A DNA stretch of 64,000 nt from Ypsolopha sequella (lineage: Eukaryota > Arthropoda > Insecta > Lepidoptera > Ypsolophidae). Below, one piece after another: positions 22,701-35,512 of this stretch. The notes beneath the pieces were generated by a model. That model saw only the letters and a list, made by a program, of their open reading frames with translations, was not told the DNA's origin and did not search any database. Each line of letters begins with the position of its first letter. Within the stretch, counting starts at the first letter, position 1. The position numbers were made by a program, and so were the translations under genes. Where the stretch lies: the NCBI GenBank assembly GCA_934047225.1, contig OW203992.1, positions 9,971,501-10,035,500 on the forward strand. Reading direction: 5' to 3'.

Positions 22701-25700
22701 AAATTCATCAATTTTTTTTCCCAACGGACCACCTGATTATGCTAACCGTAAAATATGAGGTGAGCTAATAAAAAGAGTCGAAAGAAATTATCAGAGGATA
22801 TATTTTTTCTGTTAGGAAAATTTTCCATTTAACAACGACCCAGAAGGTCCGTTGGGAAAAGAATACATACATTTTGTAGTTTCATCCAACCAGTGAGCCG
22901 ATGGGAACAATTTAGCGTGATTCGTTGCGAGTTGCATCGGACCACTGAGCCGATGGGAACAACCTCTCTCCGTTTTCTATCTTTATGTGTTTAAAAACTA
23001 AAGATCGACATCAATAAATCACGTGACGCGAATAAGGGGACGGGGGGTAGTCGTTGAGTGTCACTAAAGTTGAGCAGAGGGGTCAAAAAAAATTACGTGA
23101 CATTTTTTACATTTTAATTTGTAATAATTGAGAACGCACTTAAGGGTTGGTTCTTCGGATTTGTAACAAAATATAAAGAAATAATTATATCGGCCAAAAT
23201 ACAACAGCTAAGAGAACTTTTAACAATAATCTTTTAATAATATCATTAAGAATATGTTTATGCATATAGCAATAATGAATAATATATCTATCTATACCAG
23301 GTGAATTTTTGATCATCATCCAAATTCATACTGGTGACTTGGTAAGTGATCAGTATCATGGATCAATAACAATTTTGGTGAAATTCGTAAAATGAAATTT
23401 CGACTCCCCATGGTGATTCACTCGGGAGTGGAACTGAATTTCTATGGGAAGCCGAAAATTAAATTTACGAATTTCACAAAAATTGTTACTGATCCAAAAT
23501 ACTGATCACTTATTAAGCCTTCAGTATAAATTTGGACGATGATCAAAAAAAGTCACCTTGTATATATCGTCATGACATGAATCCCTGAGGGGGTGTCAGT
23601 CAGAGACAGTTCCGAGTGTGCACTGTGAAATGCAAGTCCACATTCGGTACACCCGCATTTCACCGACGATTATTACGTCCCAACATCCAACATGATGAGT
23701 GGTGAACTCTATCGCCGTACTTCGGGCACAAATATATGCTCTCTAGGACATGCAGGTTTCCTTACAATGTTTTCCTTCACCGTTCAGCAAGTGGTAAATA
23801 AGAACAAATAAATTCTGAAAATTTCATTGGTTCATTGGCCCGACCGTAGATCGAACCTGGATCTCGAGATTGAGAGGCCAGCGTTCTACCCCTGAGCTAC
23901 CACCGCTTTTTTTTAGCTAAAAGTTGTATTTTGGCCGTAAAGTTGTATATAAGTTTTATATTTGGTAATGGTAGTTGGTTATGGTTTATTTTTGATTTGG
24001 TATGCAATAACATATTTTTATTTTATTCAATTATTCGCGGTAGATCAAAAGTTATGAAGTTATGGTGTATTTCATACATAGTTTCCTTGGCAACAAAAAT
24101 TTTAAAACATCCATTTATATAACAGAGATTTTTCCTAAAGTATTTTTTCCATTTTTTTTTATAGATAAAATAGGGTCTAGTTCCACCCCCTTTCGGATGA
24201 GCACTCTAAGAACACACTGTATTTACTTTACACATATACTTTATTATAAGAACAAGTCACCACCTATGAAATAAGTATATATTATGTTACATACAGGCTA
24301 GGGTTGTCCATTTAGAAAGCACATCGATGTTTTTATTCGATGCAATACATCGAGACTGTGCATCGATGTTTTCCGGTGTATCGGTTAGAAACATCGATGT
24401 TTTCTCTAAATTGAGTACATAGTGTTGTTTATTGAAAAAATTAAATAAAGACCATGTGTACAAATTAATATTCTTTATTAAATTTAATAATTATTTCCAA
24501 TGTTTTCTTGGAAAACTGCAAAAACAAAGTTTCAACCTAATAAATAATAAATAGATTCAACTTAATATGATAACGTCACTTCCTGTGAATACTAAAGTAC
24601 CTGTAAAATCGGTTTAAAAGCACGACAATATGATATTGAAATTACATACCTAAATTGATCTATTTTTCTAAAAAGCAGACAAAACTAGCACACTGAAGTT
24701 TAAAAACGACCGAATTACCGGGTTACCATTGATTCTATGTTTTATGAAAATATATATATTAACATATTTAATAGATTAAATAGATTATTAATAATAAAAT
24801 TAATAGATAATTGAATAGATTTTCAAAACATCGGATTGATTCGATGTATTGCATCGTAAACATCGAGAGAATTCGAACGCGTCGATATATCGAATATCCA
24901 TAATACAGGCTATTTGAATTTTTGACTTCAGCGCGAGGGGAGCATCGTGGGGTAATAAATAGTATTATTTAAAACAATACTAAAGGGCAAAGACCTTTCA
25001 CGGGTCTGACCGTGTTCATCTAATTTATTGATAATATTATTATCGAAATGTCCATGAACTCTTATAAAATTCATGTAAGTATAACAACTTACGTAACAAT
25101 GTAGGTAGTAACAAGTAAATAAAAGTAACTTATTTATGTAAGTAACATATATTATGAATTAACGTTCCCTTCCCACGTACTGATTTGCTTCTTGTTTTCA
25201 CATTTCTTTTATAATCATAGTACAATTATGTCTAATTGTTCGATGATGTCTAACGACAACTAATTTGCTGTCTCTGTCTACAGCATGCGTTGTTTGATAT
25301 GTCAACACAGTTTCTTTATTTACGTATACAGGGTGTAATCGTTAAGTGTGACCAGGCGATTATTCCGTAACTATTACAGATATCAAAAAATTTTAAACTG
25401 ATATCGAAAGTACATTACCTAATCAGCAAAATTACATCAATAACTTTTTGAAAATCAAACGAGAAGTATCCAAAATTTTGACATTTAGCATTCCCATACA
25501 TTTAGTATTAATGCGATATTGAAATAAGGTTTCTTACTAATTTGAAGTGGTAACATTATTAATCTACACGTGTGTCTACTTGAAAATCGTGATTATCATA
25601 TAATACGTAATCATAAAATGAGATTAAGGTAAAATGAGTACTAGACCACATAAAATAAGGAAACTAAAACCTTTCTACTAATCTTATACTAAATGTATGG

Positions 25701-28700
25701 GAATGTTTAATGTAAAAATTTTGGATACTTCTCGTCTGATTTTCAAAAAGTTATTGATCTCATTTTACTGATTTGGTAACGTACTTTCGATATCCGTTTA
25801 AAATTTATTGATATCTGTAATAGTTACGGAATAATCGCCTGGTCACACTTAACGTTTACATCCTGTATAAGGTTAAACTAAATTAGTTGGCGAAATTTGA
25901 AACATATGTAGAACATGTATATATGAACAACTTTTACTAAAGGGATTGTGCAAAATTCTTAAAATTTGTTTTCATCTTTCCATACTAGACCAAGCTGATC
26001 GGGGCAATTTGTATGGGAGGAAGTGAAAAAAAGTTACGAATTTCGCTTAGCTCCCATACAAACAGTTGTTCATATAGACTAGTACTACCTATGTTTTGAG
26101 TTTCGCCAACTAATATTATTTAACCTTATATATTTGTATAATTTGTATGTAACTGATATGTTGAAAAAAAGGAGATATGCTAAAAAAGACATGATCTTGC
26201 TAAGTATCTTGCCCTTCTTCTTAGCAAGACTAATCGAATGGGTGGAGGTAGGCATGTATTTATATATGTAACCTCTATTAGTATAGGTATGTAGTATATA
26301 GGATGAGATTTGGTTGACTGCCTGGATTCGTGCTGGGGGCTCGGTTAGTCATCAGTAAACCTTGTTCCTGGTCGCTGGCCGGGTCTCCGGTATGGGTTCA
26401 GGCGGTTGATTAGATTTCACCTTGTATAATTATAGATTTTACCTATCATTTTAATCGTATAAATATTGCTACATAAATTAAATAAACCTTTAATTTAGTT
26501 CATGTACATTTATTATTTTATTACATATATTTTTACAACATTAATTTGACTCGTAAAAAGTGTATTATGTGTGCCTAGTTTACAAAATAAACTATTTGAA
26601 TTTGAATTTGTTTTGTCGTATCGCCTACAATTACACAGCGGAAAATAATTGTCACGATTTACAGTTTAAAAAACCGCCATAGAAATATTACGTGTACACA
26701 CCGTATGATGTAGGTACACACCGTACCACACCATAACATTCATTCCTTGGTTAGCCGGCGTGAACTCGCAGATGTCGCTTTCTTACTTAAATTGGTTAAG
26801 GCGATATGTAAAAGTTTTAGCGTCCCTGTTACTCCATATGCGAAAAAACCCTCAGTGCGAGAGGGACGGATTCGTGGAAAAGTAGCAAAAAGTCAGTTTT
26901 TTATTAATATAAAATGTACTAAAGTTGCTATAAAAATTTTGTTTAACCAGCCCCCCTATTCTGTATCTTTAGTTGCCAACTGAACGAGGTGCCTATCATC
27001 AAAAACATAGCTAAAAACTGAAATTTCAAAATTGCCTTTAGTGGGTATTGAACTATTAACAATCTGTGTCGTCACTTCAAGTGCGAAAATATCCTTAGGA
27101 CATCGGAATTCGATAGTATATCTATGTTTTTGATGATAGACACCCAGTCCAGAAGGCAACTAGAGATACACAATAGGCCCGCAGGTCCTAGATACCATTA
27201 AAACCCATCTAATAAAATATAATTGCAGTCCATATGTCATTCTAAATTGTCAAACCAGGAGAATTGGTGTCGAAAAAGACCTCATTTCAATAAATATTTC
27301 TATCGAGCCAAATTTCTCCAATCGCGTTTCTGATTTAACAGGTCCCTAGAAAAAGAATCCAAAAATAATATACTATTTTATCAAAATAATACATCATTTA
27401 CTGAAGTAGATGTGCACGTTCTTAAACTTAAAGTGTCGATGTTTTTTCCGTAGCGCCTTAATAATGGCATTAACTCATCCACACTTCTTGATAAAGTCTC
27501 CTTTAGAGTTTGTTTAGAGTCCTCGAACTTCCTCACGTCTTAAACATTCGTTCCACGCCAAACTTGCGCATACTAATTATGACAAAAATATTATGCATAC
27601 CGCGTTTGTCCAAATGAGAGAGAGCATTTCCCATGGCTTAATTTTCAAAAGTTTTTTTCCTTTTTTTTTTCAGATAATTTACGTCATTTTAGGACATATT
27701 TTTCATTATTTTGGTAAATTAACCTTGTTATATTTTTATGATTTTTTTAAGAATTGTCCGATATGACGTCACTTGAGAATTTTAGACATTACGCTGATTG
27801 TGATGTGTGATTGCTTATAAAAAAGTAGTCTCTCTGTCTGTCTACGCATCTGTCATCTAGCTGTCAAATTAGTCTGAAGCAAATTATTATAAATTTATCT
27901 TGATAGCAAAGGACACATTTCTAAAAAGCCCTTTCTCAAGTGACGTCACACGAAAGCAAATGGAAGTTGCAGCTTTTTCGTAAAAATATCCATCATCATA
28001 AGGTTTTTTAGACCACAAGTTCTAAAATAGGTTTTCGAAATAATAACACTTCAACATAATTTAATCTAAGCGAATTATGATGGTAAGACACTCACAAGGC
28101 CACTCACATAATTAGGAGAAAACATATTTTGTATGTGACAAAAATTACTGGTTGCTTCTAGTTTCTAAAATATAGTATAAATTAGATAAATCGATTATTC
28201 ATTCACACCACAAAACACAGATCGCATGATTACAAAAACAATTGACAAAACAAAAACAAATATTTCTCAAACATAACAATATAATACAAAGACAAAAGAG
28301 CTGCATTATTTTGTATGACACATGGACTGAATAAATGACATTGGCCCTGGGCCCTGACTCAGCAATATGTTGCAGGTAAACCTACAAAGCTGCTTATTCT
28401 GCCATGACCATATACCCAAGACGGTACTTATTCCACTTTGTTAAAGAGCTCCACAATGCTAAACTTCAGATTTCCATTTAATTCAGATCCTTCAATGCAG
28501 ACGACAAAAATTAAAAAATAAATAAAGCGTGTTGTTTGACTTAAAAAACTTATTAATTACGCTTCATAAATAACTATAATTTCAATCTTCTTATAATTAA
28601 ATTCCTTTTAAAAAAGCATGCATTTTACGAAAAAAGCAATTCAGCTCACTTATTTCAAAACCTATTGAAATGAAACCAACACACGCAGACACATACTAAG

Positions 28701-31700
28701 TAAAAACGTTTTTTTAAATAAAGAAATTAAAGTGTAGCCGCGATTTTAACTTAACTGCAGTTTTGCGTGCATGGCATTTGATTAGAGCAGGATAGTTAAA
28801 AAACAAAGGCGTTGGAGCAGGACTGAATTTTAACATAGTGGAGCCCCTTCAGCGTCATCCGAAAATTACTCTTACAGATAACGATATTTCTCTTAAATGA
28901 GATGTTTAAAAATTATGAACAAAATATATAGGTATAGTATTATTTAAAGTATAACGAAAAAATTGATTGCTGAAAATTATTCTTGCGTTAAAAGAACAGT
29001 ATGAAAATATTTTAAAGAGCCTCTTCCAGCATCTTCCGAAAATTACTCTATTGATAAAGTTATTTCTCTAAAATAGCATGTATAAAAAAAATGTATACAA
29101 CGTGTAACAGAAAGGTGTAACCATATTTGAAGAGCTTATTCAGGCAATGGTTTAGAACAAGATTTTTTTTTTTTGAGATTTCAGGGTTGGCTTCATAGTA
29201 AAAGTTGTTCTATATCATTGACTAAATAAGCTCTTCAAATATGGTTACACCTTTCTGTTACACCTTGTATATGAATGGTCAGTTGAACTATAATGAACAA
29301 CTTCTATACAAGCTATGCCACATGGAGGGAAAGTACCTTAAATATTGTGGATGGAACATTTTAGTGAAAGAAGACATTATTTTAATTTAAAAAACAATTT
29401 AAACTGCATTCATAGATTTTTAAATAGTTACATGGTTGAACCGGGAATCGAACCCGCTACACGACAAACATTGATTAATTTTGTTTTAAAAATGTTAAAA
29501 TTCATGGTCTTCCTTTTATTTCTGGCACTATGTTATTTAGCAAAAAATTATCCTTATGATGAAGCCTTTCGATCGGTATGATAAAGCTACAGGGTAATTT
29601 TTTTCTCATGTAACGGGTTCGATTCCCGGTTCAACCATGTAACTATTTAAAAATCTATGAATGCAGTTTAAATTGTTTTTAAAATTAAAATAATGTCTTT
29701 TTTCAGTAAAATGTTCTATCCACAATATTTAAGGTACTTTCCCTCCATGTGGCATAGCCGTGGGACGCCCTCTATATTACTTATATATCAACTTCTATAT
29801 TATATGTAGATATTCATTTCAGCTTGATACCTCAACTCATTCCTGAGAAAAGACCTTGACATAGACAGACGGACAACACAATCATCCTATTCGAATTCCA
29901 TTTTCCCTGATGAAGTACGGAACACTCATAAAGACAAAATTACTGTGCCTTGTTTAATGATGCGTTTTTTAAGCAGATTACATCATATTGTACAATGTCC
30001 GATTTACAGGCTTTTTTGTTTGAATTAGAAATAAGAAAACGTGTAAAGTAGCTTTTTTTCGCAACTTTGTGTGGGTTTTACCTCCTAACACGTTTTTCTG
30101 TGCAGCGCTATCTAGCTGTAGGTACATCCCATATAAAAATAAGACAAAACCTAAAAAAATTGACATTATTATATGTACAGCCTTTCGTCCGCGGTTCCAA
30201 CCGCGTTTATTCAAATCTGCTCCGTATTTGGCTTGGGAGTTATTTTATCAACTTCTTGTATGTTGACCAGGGTCACTACGATGTCAGTGATGAAAACTGC
30301 ATTCAAATCCGTTGAGTAGTTCTCGAGTTAAAACGTAATATACAGACAGACTAAAGAAAATTTTCGCTTAGAAGTGCCAGTTCATACAAAGTGTTTTTAT
30401 GGGAACTCCTTTACAGTTGAAGCTGTAAATCTGTGAAATGCCCTTCTTCTCACAATAAGACGAGCTCCATCATTACTGTCATTTAAAACATTAGTCAAAC
30501 AGCATTATCTTTCTCTTTGATTTTCAAGTTATATGTATTTATATTTGAAATTTGAAATGAAATGAAATATATTTATTTATGTAATGTATAAGTCCTTGTG
30601 GGTAGAGAAATAATCTAGGGTCGGAAAACATTCTATGACGTCACATTCTGAAAATGTTGCTTTAGGGTGTCTATCGGAGAGAATTATTAAACAGAAACAT
30701 CCACGTTGATGGTAACCGTGCATTAAGAATGACCAGACCTTAGGCACCGATCGTACAGATCCGCGTTCTGCGTTCTGCGTTCCGCGGTCACTGTAATATA
30801 ATGCGACGGCTTGGATCTTTACACACAGAGACCGTGAGAACGCGCGTTCTATTGTTTGGACCACAGAACGCAAAACGTGCTCTGTGTGGTCGGTGCCTAA
30901 TAGACTGAGAGCTAGCGACCAAATCGGTCATGTGGCTTCAGCTGTATTGAAACTCCGTTAGCTACTTCCCTGAACAACCTTTTCCGATAATCTTCGTGCT
31001 GGCAGGCCGCGAACGGTGGGTGCGGGTGTAGTAGGGTGGGGAAAAAAAAGAAAAAAAATGTGGGCTCAGCGACTTTATTTTTTTTTTCAAACAGTCCTCT
31101 GTACTCCCTGTGCACCCAAAAAAAAAATTTAAATCAATCGGGTGGTGGAGAGGGGTTACCAGCGTTAATTTAAAGCAGGGGTCGGCAACCAGCGGCCCGC
31201 GGGCCGCATGTGGCCCTTGAACCACTTAAGTGTGGCCCGCAAGGTTCGCAATCACTGCATGATAACTATATTTGGTAGTATATATTTGTGTGAGCAGAGA
31301 TTTTCCATTACAAAAAGCAAGCATTGTTTTCGGTTAAAAGTTGCACACTTAGACGCAATACTGCACAAAATACGGCCCTAGCTGATCCCCTGGTAGCATT
31401 TGTGGCCCTCCTATATCATAAGGTTGCCGACCCCTGATTTAAAGTATCAAAATAACAATAATTTTCATGTGGGCTCAGATATCAGCCGGCGAACGCGTCA
31501 TCGCGCTCATGGCTTACGGCGGCTTGGTACTTTTAATTAACGCTGGCAACCCCTTCCCACCACCCGATCGATTAAAAATTTTTTTTGGGTGCACAAGGAG
31601 TACAGAGCAACTGTTTGAAAAAAAAAAAGTCGCTGTCCCACATTTTTTTTTTAAATTTATACTTGCGATTGTCGGCACTTGGTGAAACTTGAAACACATC

Positions 31701-32211
31701 TTGAATTAAAACACTTGTACTGTAGTTTCACTTTATTTTTGTTAACTCCCAACCGGTTTCGGATTTTACTCCATTTTCAAGGGAAGATCTTAATTAAAAA
31801 TATTTCACATGCCTGGAATCATGTGAAATATTTTTAATTAAGATCTTCCCTTGAAAATGGAGTAAAATCCGAAACCGGTTGGGAGTTAACAAAAATAAAG
31901 TGAAACTACAGTACAAGTGTTTTAATTCAAGACACATTTTTTTTCATTTTTTTCCCCACCACACTACACCCGCACCCACCGCTCGCGGCCTGCCAGCACG
32001 AAAATTATCGGAAAAGGTTGTTCAGGGAAGTAGCTAACGGAGTTTCAATACAGCTGAAGTCAGTCATGACCGATTTGGTCGCTATAGCTCTTAGACTATA
32101 AGGCGCCAGATACACAGATAAGACGTAAGGCGAGGACGGGGCGAAGACAGGGCGGGGGCGATTTTTAGGGTTCCGTAGTCAACAACAAGGAACCCTTATA
32201 GTTTCGCCATG

Positions 32212-32242
<31 letters not shown>

Positions 32243-35200
32243 GTCTGTCCGCGGCTTAGCTTTAATACTATTAGTACTAGAAAGCTGTAATTTGGCATGG
32301 GTATACATATTTATCACGCCAATAAAGTGGCATAGTAAAATTTTGAAAAAGATTTTTTTTTAGGGTACCTCCCCTACACGTAACGAGGAGATGGTGTTTT
32401 TTCTCGTCTATCCCCTAGTGTGGGGTGTCGTTGGATAGGTAATTTAAAAATATTGGGGGTGTAAGAAGACCATTTTTCGATCCAGGGTTCTGTTTGCAAA
32501 ATATTAGGCTTAAAAGTGTTAATTTTTGTTAGAGTCAAGTGCCTTCCCCACTGCCAGCGAAACGGTTGTAAATGGAAACGTGAAAAAAAAAACGGCTGTG
32601 GTATGCATAACGAAATTAAAAGGAAAACTATCACAGCTAAGTAGGCTTTACAAGTTAACGAGTACAGATCGCGCCAAACTTTTAGTCCCCTAAACACGGG
32701 GCGATTCGCATCAGCAGGAACAAAATGTATGGGCCGTTCTTGGAAAGAGTAACTTCCGAGCGTACTAGAAGTTTAGCGCAATCTGTATTAGTTGACAAAC
32801 TTATAAAATGTACTTGGAGAAGAAGTCCGCAGATTGTGCAGGGCAACTACGGAACCCTACACTACGCCTGGCCCAACACACGCTTGGCCGGTTTTTAAAT
32901 TATACTGAAGAGACGGGGCGCGGACGGAGCGGAGACGGTTGACGGTGACACTGCGACCGAGACTCTGAAGTGCCTAAGCGGTACCCCACCGCCCGCCTTC
33001 ACCCGCGTTGCTTCCGCGTCGCGCCTCTTCTGTGTATATGTTTTGCAAAGGGTGCAGACGACGACGTAGCGTCGCACCTGCGTCTTGTCTCCGCCTCATC
33101 TTCTGAGTATGTTTTGCGTCGCGACGCTTCTATACATTTTGTATGAAAGTGCATTAAAGAGGCGCCGCGTCTTCGCCCCGTCCCCGTCTTATGTCTTTTT
33201 TATTTGTTTTGCGGCTAACAAGACATAAAATTTATTCTCAGGTGTCCCACACGGTAATACTTCAAGCGGCCTTAGGGACTTTACTCCTGGTTCACTACAC
33301 GGGATCGTCGACGATACTTCCTCTAAGGACCTTCACGTTGGAGGAGCTGATCCCGCCGCGGGCTGAACTATACCCTGAGCGACTGACTGCGCAGTGGATT
33401 TCAGGTACTATATTTTTTATCATGATACGTTCTTCTGGTAGCATAAAGAGTTACAAAGCGGGCCTTGTAGGGCTTAACATTCTTGGACCGGGTATCCATT
33501 CGACTCAGAATAAAAGTCCAGGATGCGGGAAACTGGATCACAAGACTGAAGTGGATATGGGCAATACTTGATAAAACGGTGGATTGGGGCAGTCACATAG
33601 ATTTAGTTTTGAAGTGGATACTTTGTTCCAAGTATGTTAGTAAGTACGAGTAATTCTCGTATATTCCGGATGTAACATACAGGTTGACTTTTTGAAACGA
33701 AGGAATATTTAACAAACTTTCACCAGAAGGCTCCCCTGACGCGAGCGCTACAACTGCTCAACAGGATCCACGATCACACAGACATATTTCTCTGCTCTCT
33801 GAGTGAATTCACAAGAACAGCGTTGTATATTATTTGTTATGTATAAATTTTTAATGTTGATTGTATTATGTGTTTGTAGTTTAGTGTGAAAATTGTAAAT
33901 ATGTACTACGTCTATTGTTCTTATGCTATAGTAATTTTGTTTCCTTTTTTTTTTTTGATGTTATATTGTATATGTTAGCTGCACTCTCGCATTGGCCTAG
34001 CTGTTAAGATAGTGTAATGTAGTTAATAAATAAATAAAAAAATAAAAATTTGATTTTTGATAATAGATTATTATGTTTTTTAATCGTTCATTATTTTTTA
34101 TATTAGTAATTAGATATTATAATTAATATTTATTTCATTTGATGGCCATAGTAACATTTTTGAAATGATCTCGTTAGCCATCACTGACATATTATTATGA
34201 TATCTATGCCTGCCATGGATTCCTTCCTCTGTAGGAACCTTCCTCTAGTTTTAACAGAATACATGATATACACAAAAAAAACTTATATCATTCCCTCTCA
34301 CTCATTTCCATGTGCGTTCTCTTTTCATCAGCTTTCTGCTGCTTTATATTCCGGTCTAGAGACGCACGTCATAGATATCATTTTTGCTGAATGGACTAGT
34401 GTCCAAAGCCGTAAAGTAAAATAAAAAAAGTAAAATAAAAAATAAATTGTTTTTGTTGACTTGATTATAGTGCAAAATATGAAGTTTTGCTTTATTTTAA
34501 AAGCGTTTCAAATATTTTGCAAACGTTAACATTACTTTATTGTGGAAACGTTTATTTATATATGTTTGAGGTTTTTTTAAGTGGTAATATTTATTTATAG
34601 GTATACATTTTATTGTTATTTCCATTCATTTTAAAGTAAGTTTAAATGTGTCCCATATTTAACCTTAAAAAACAATAGAATACGATAAAAATAAATCTAG
34701 TACGGGGAAATACATTAAAAAAACATAAAGTTAAATTTAAATAAATTTATTAGGTGTGTAGGCGTAGCCTGCAACATGTTGTTTTTGAACAGGATCCGCA
34801 TTCTTTATGTTAATATTTAGTTATGCATAACTCTATTTTACTTATACTGGAATAAATGTTAAAGAGTTCAACAATTATAATATATATAATAATATTCTAC
34901 TTATACATAATATGACATTTTAATGAGGTTAAAAGGTCAGAGAACCGGCAGGTAAAACAACCAATATAAACTTTCAAAATCTGGACAGCTATTCTGGCAT
35001 TATTTTTACTCGCAATATCAGTCGTTCGACTTTTGTAGACAGTATCATAAATGCTAAACCTCATTAAATAAAAACTATAGAATATTAAGAAACTACTAAC
35101 ACAAGGTTTTTTTTAGTTGGCAACCCTTCTTACGAGCCAATTTTGTCACATTTCAGTTTATCAAAATAATTCGTTCATAATGATTTAAGTTTTCTGTAAA

Positions 35201-35477
35201 AAAATAAAGCTGGATATATCGGTTTTTGTCCCGGACCCTTTAAATGAGACACGGGTGTTCTTGTATTAACTACATATGTACGTTTGACAATCAAAAAAAT
35301 ATGAAAAAATTTAAATAACACTTTGAAAAAAGAGAGTTTGTATGACGCTATGGTAGGCACTATGGTAGCGTCTATGGCCACCTAATCATACGCCATTTTC
35401 ATGTTATTCGATTGCTTTTTCTGTTTTTTAGGGTTCCGTGGTCAACAACAAGGAACCCTTATAGTTTCGCCATGTCC

Positions 35478-35512
<35 letters not shown>

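Larger units (their letters stand above)
30901..32098. repeat. Large fold-back locus carrying two nested insertions
   Basis: Left arm 30901-31172 and right arm (about 31533-31650 plus 31945-32098) are inverted copies: GCGACCAAATCGGTCATG, CTCCGTTAGCTACTTCCC, GGTGGGTGCGGGTGTAGT and CGGGTGGTGG with complements opposite. A hAT MITE sits at the edge of the left arm (31176-31436) and a small PLE inverted dimer inside the right arm (31651-31932). The loop (31445-31532) is short and non-coding. Confidence 0.8.

Noticed and set aside
29431..29640. Pair of tRNA genes
   Set aside because: Only T-arm-like motifs are present, in the arms of a palindrome; no A-box or full cloverleaf.
33191..33241. Alternative N-terminus MSFLFVLRLTRHKIYSQ for the DPP4-family protein
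   Set aside because: In frame and open, but it crosses a good acceptor (TTATTCTCAG) and a matching ATG-donor exon exists upstream. Kept only as an alternative.
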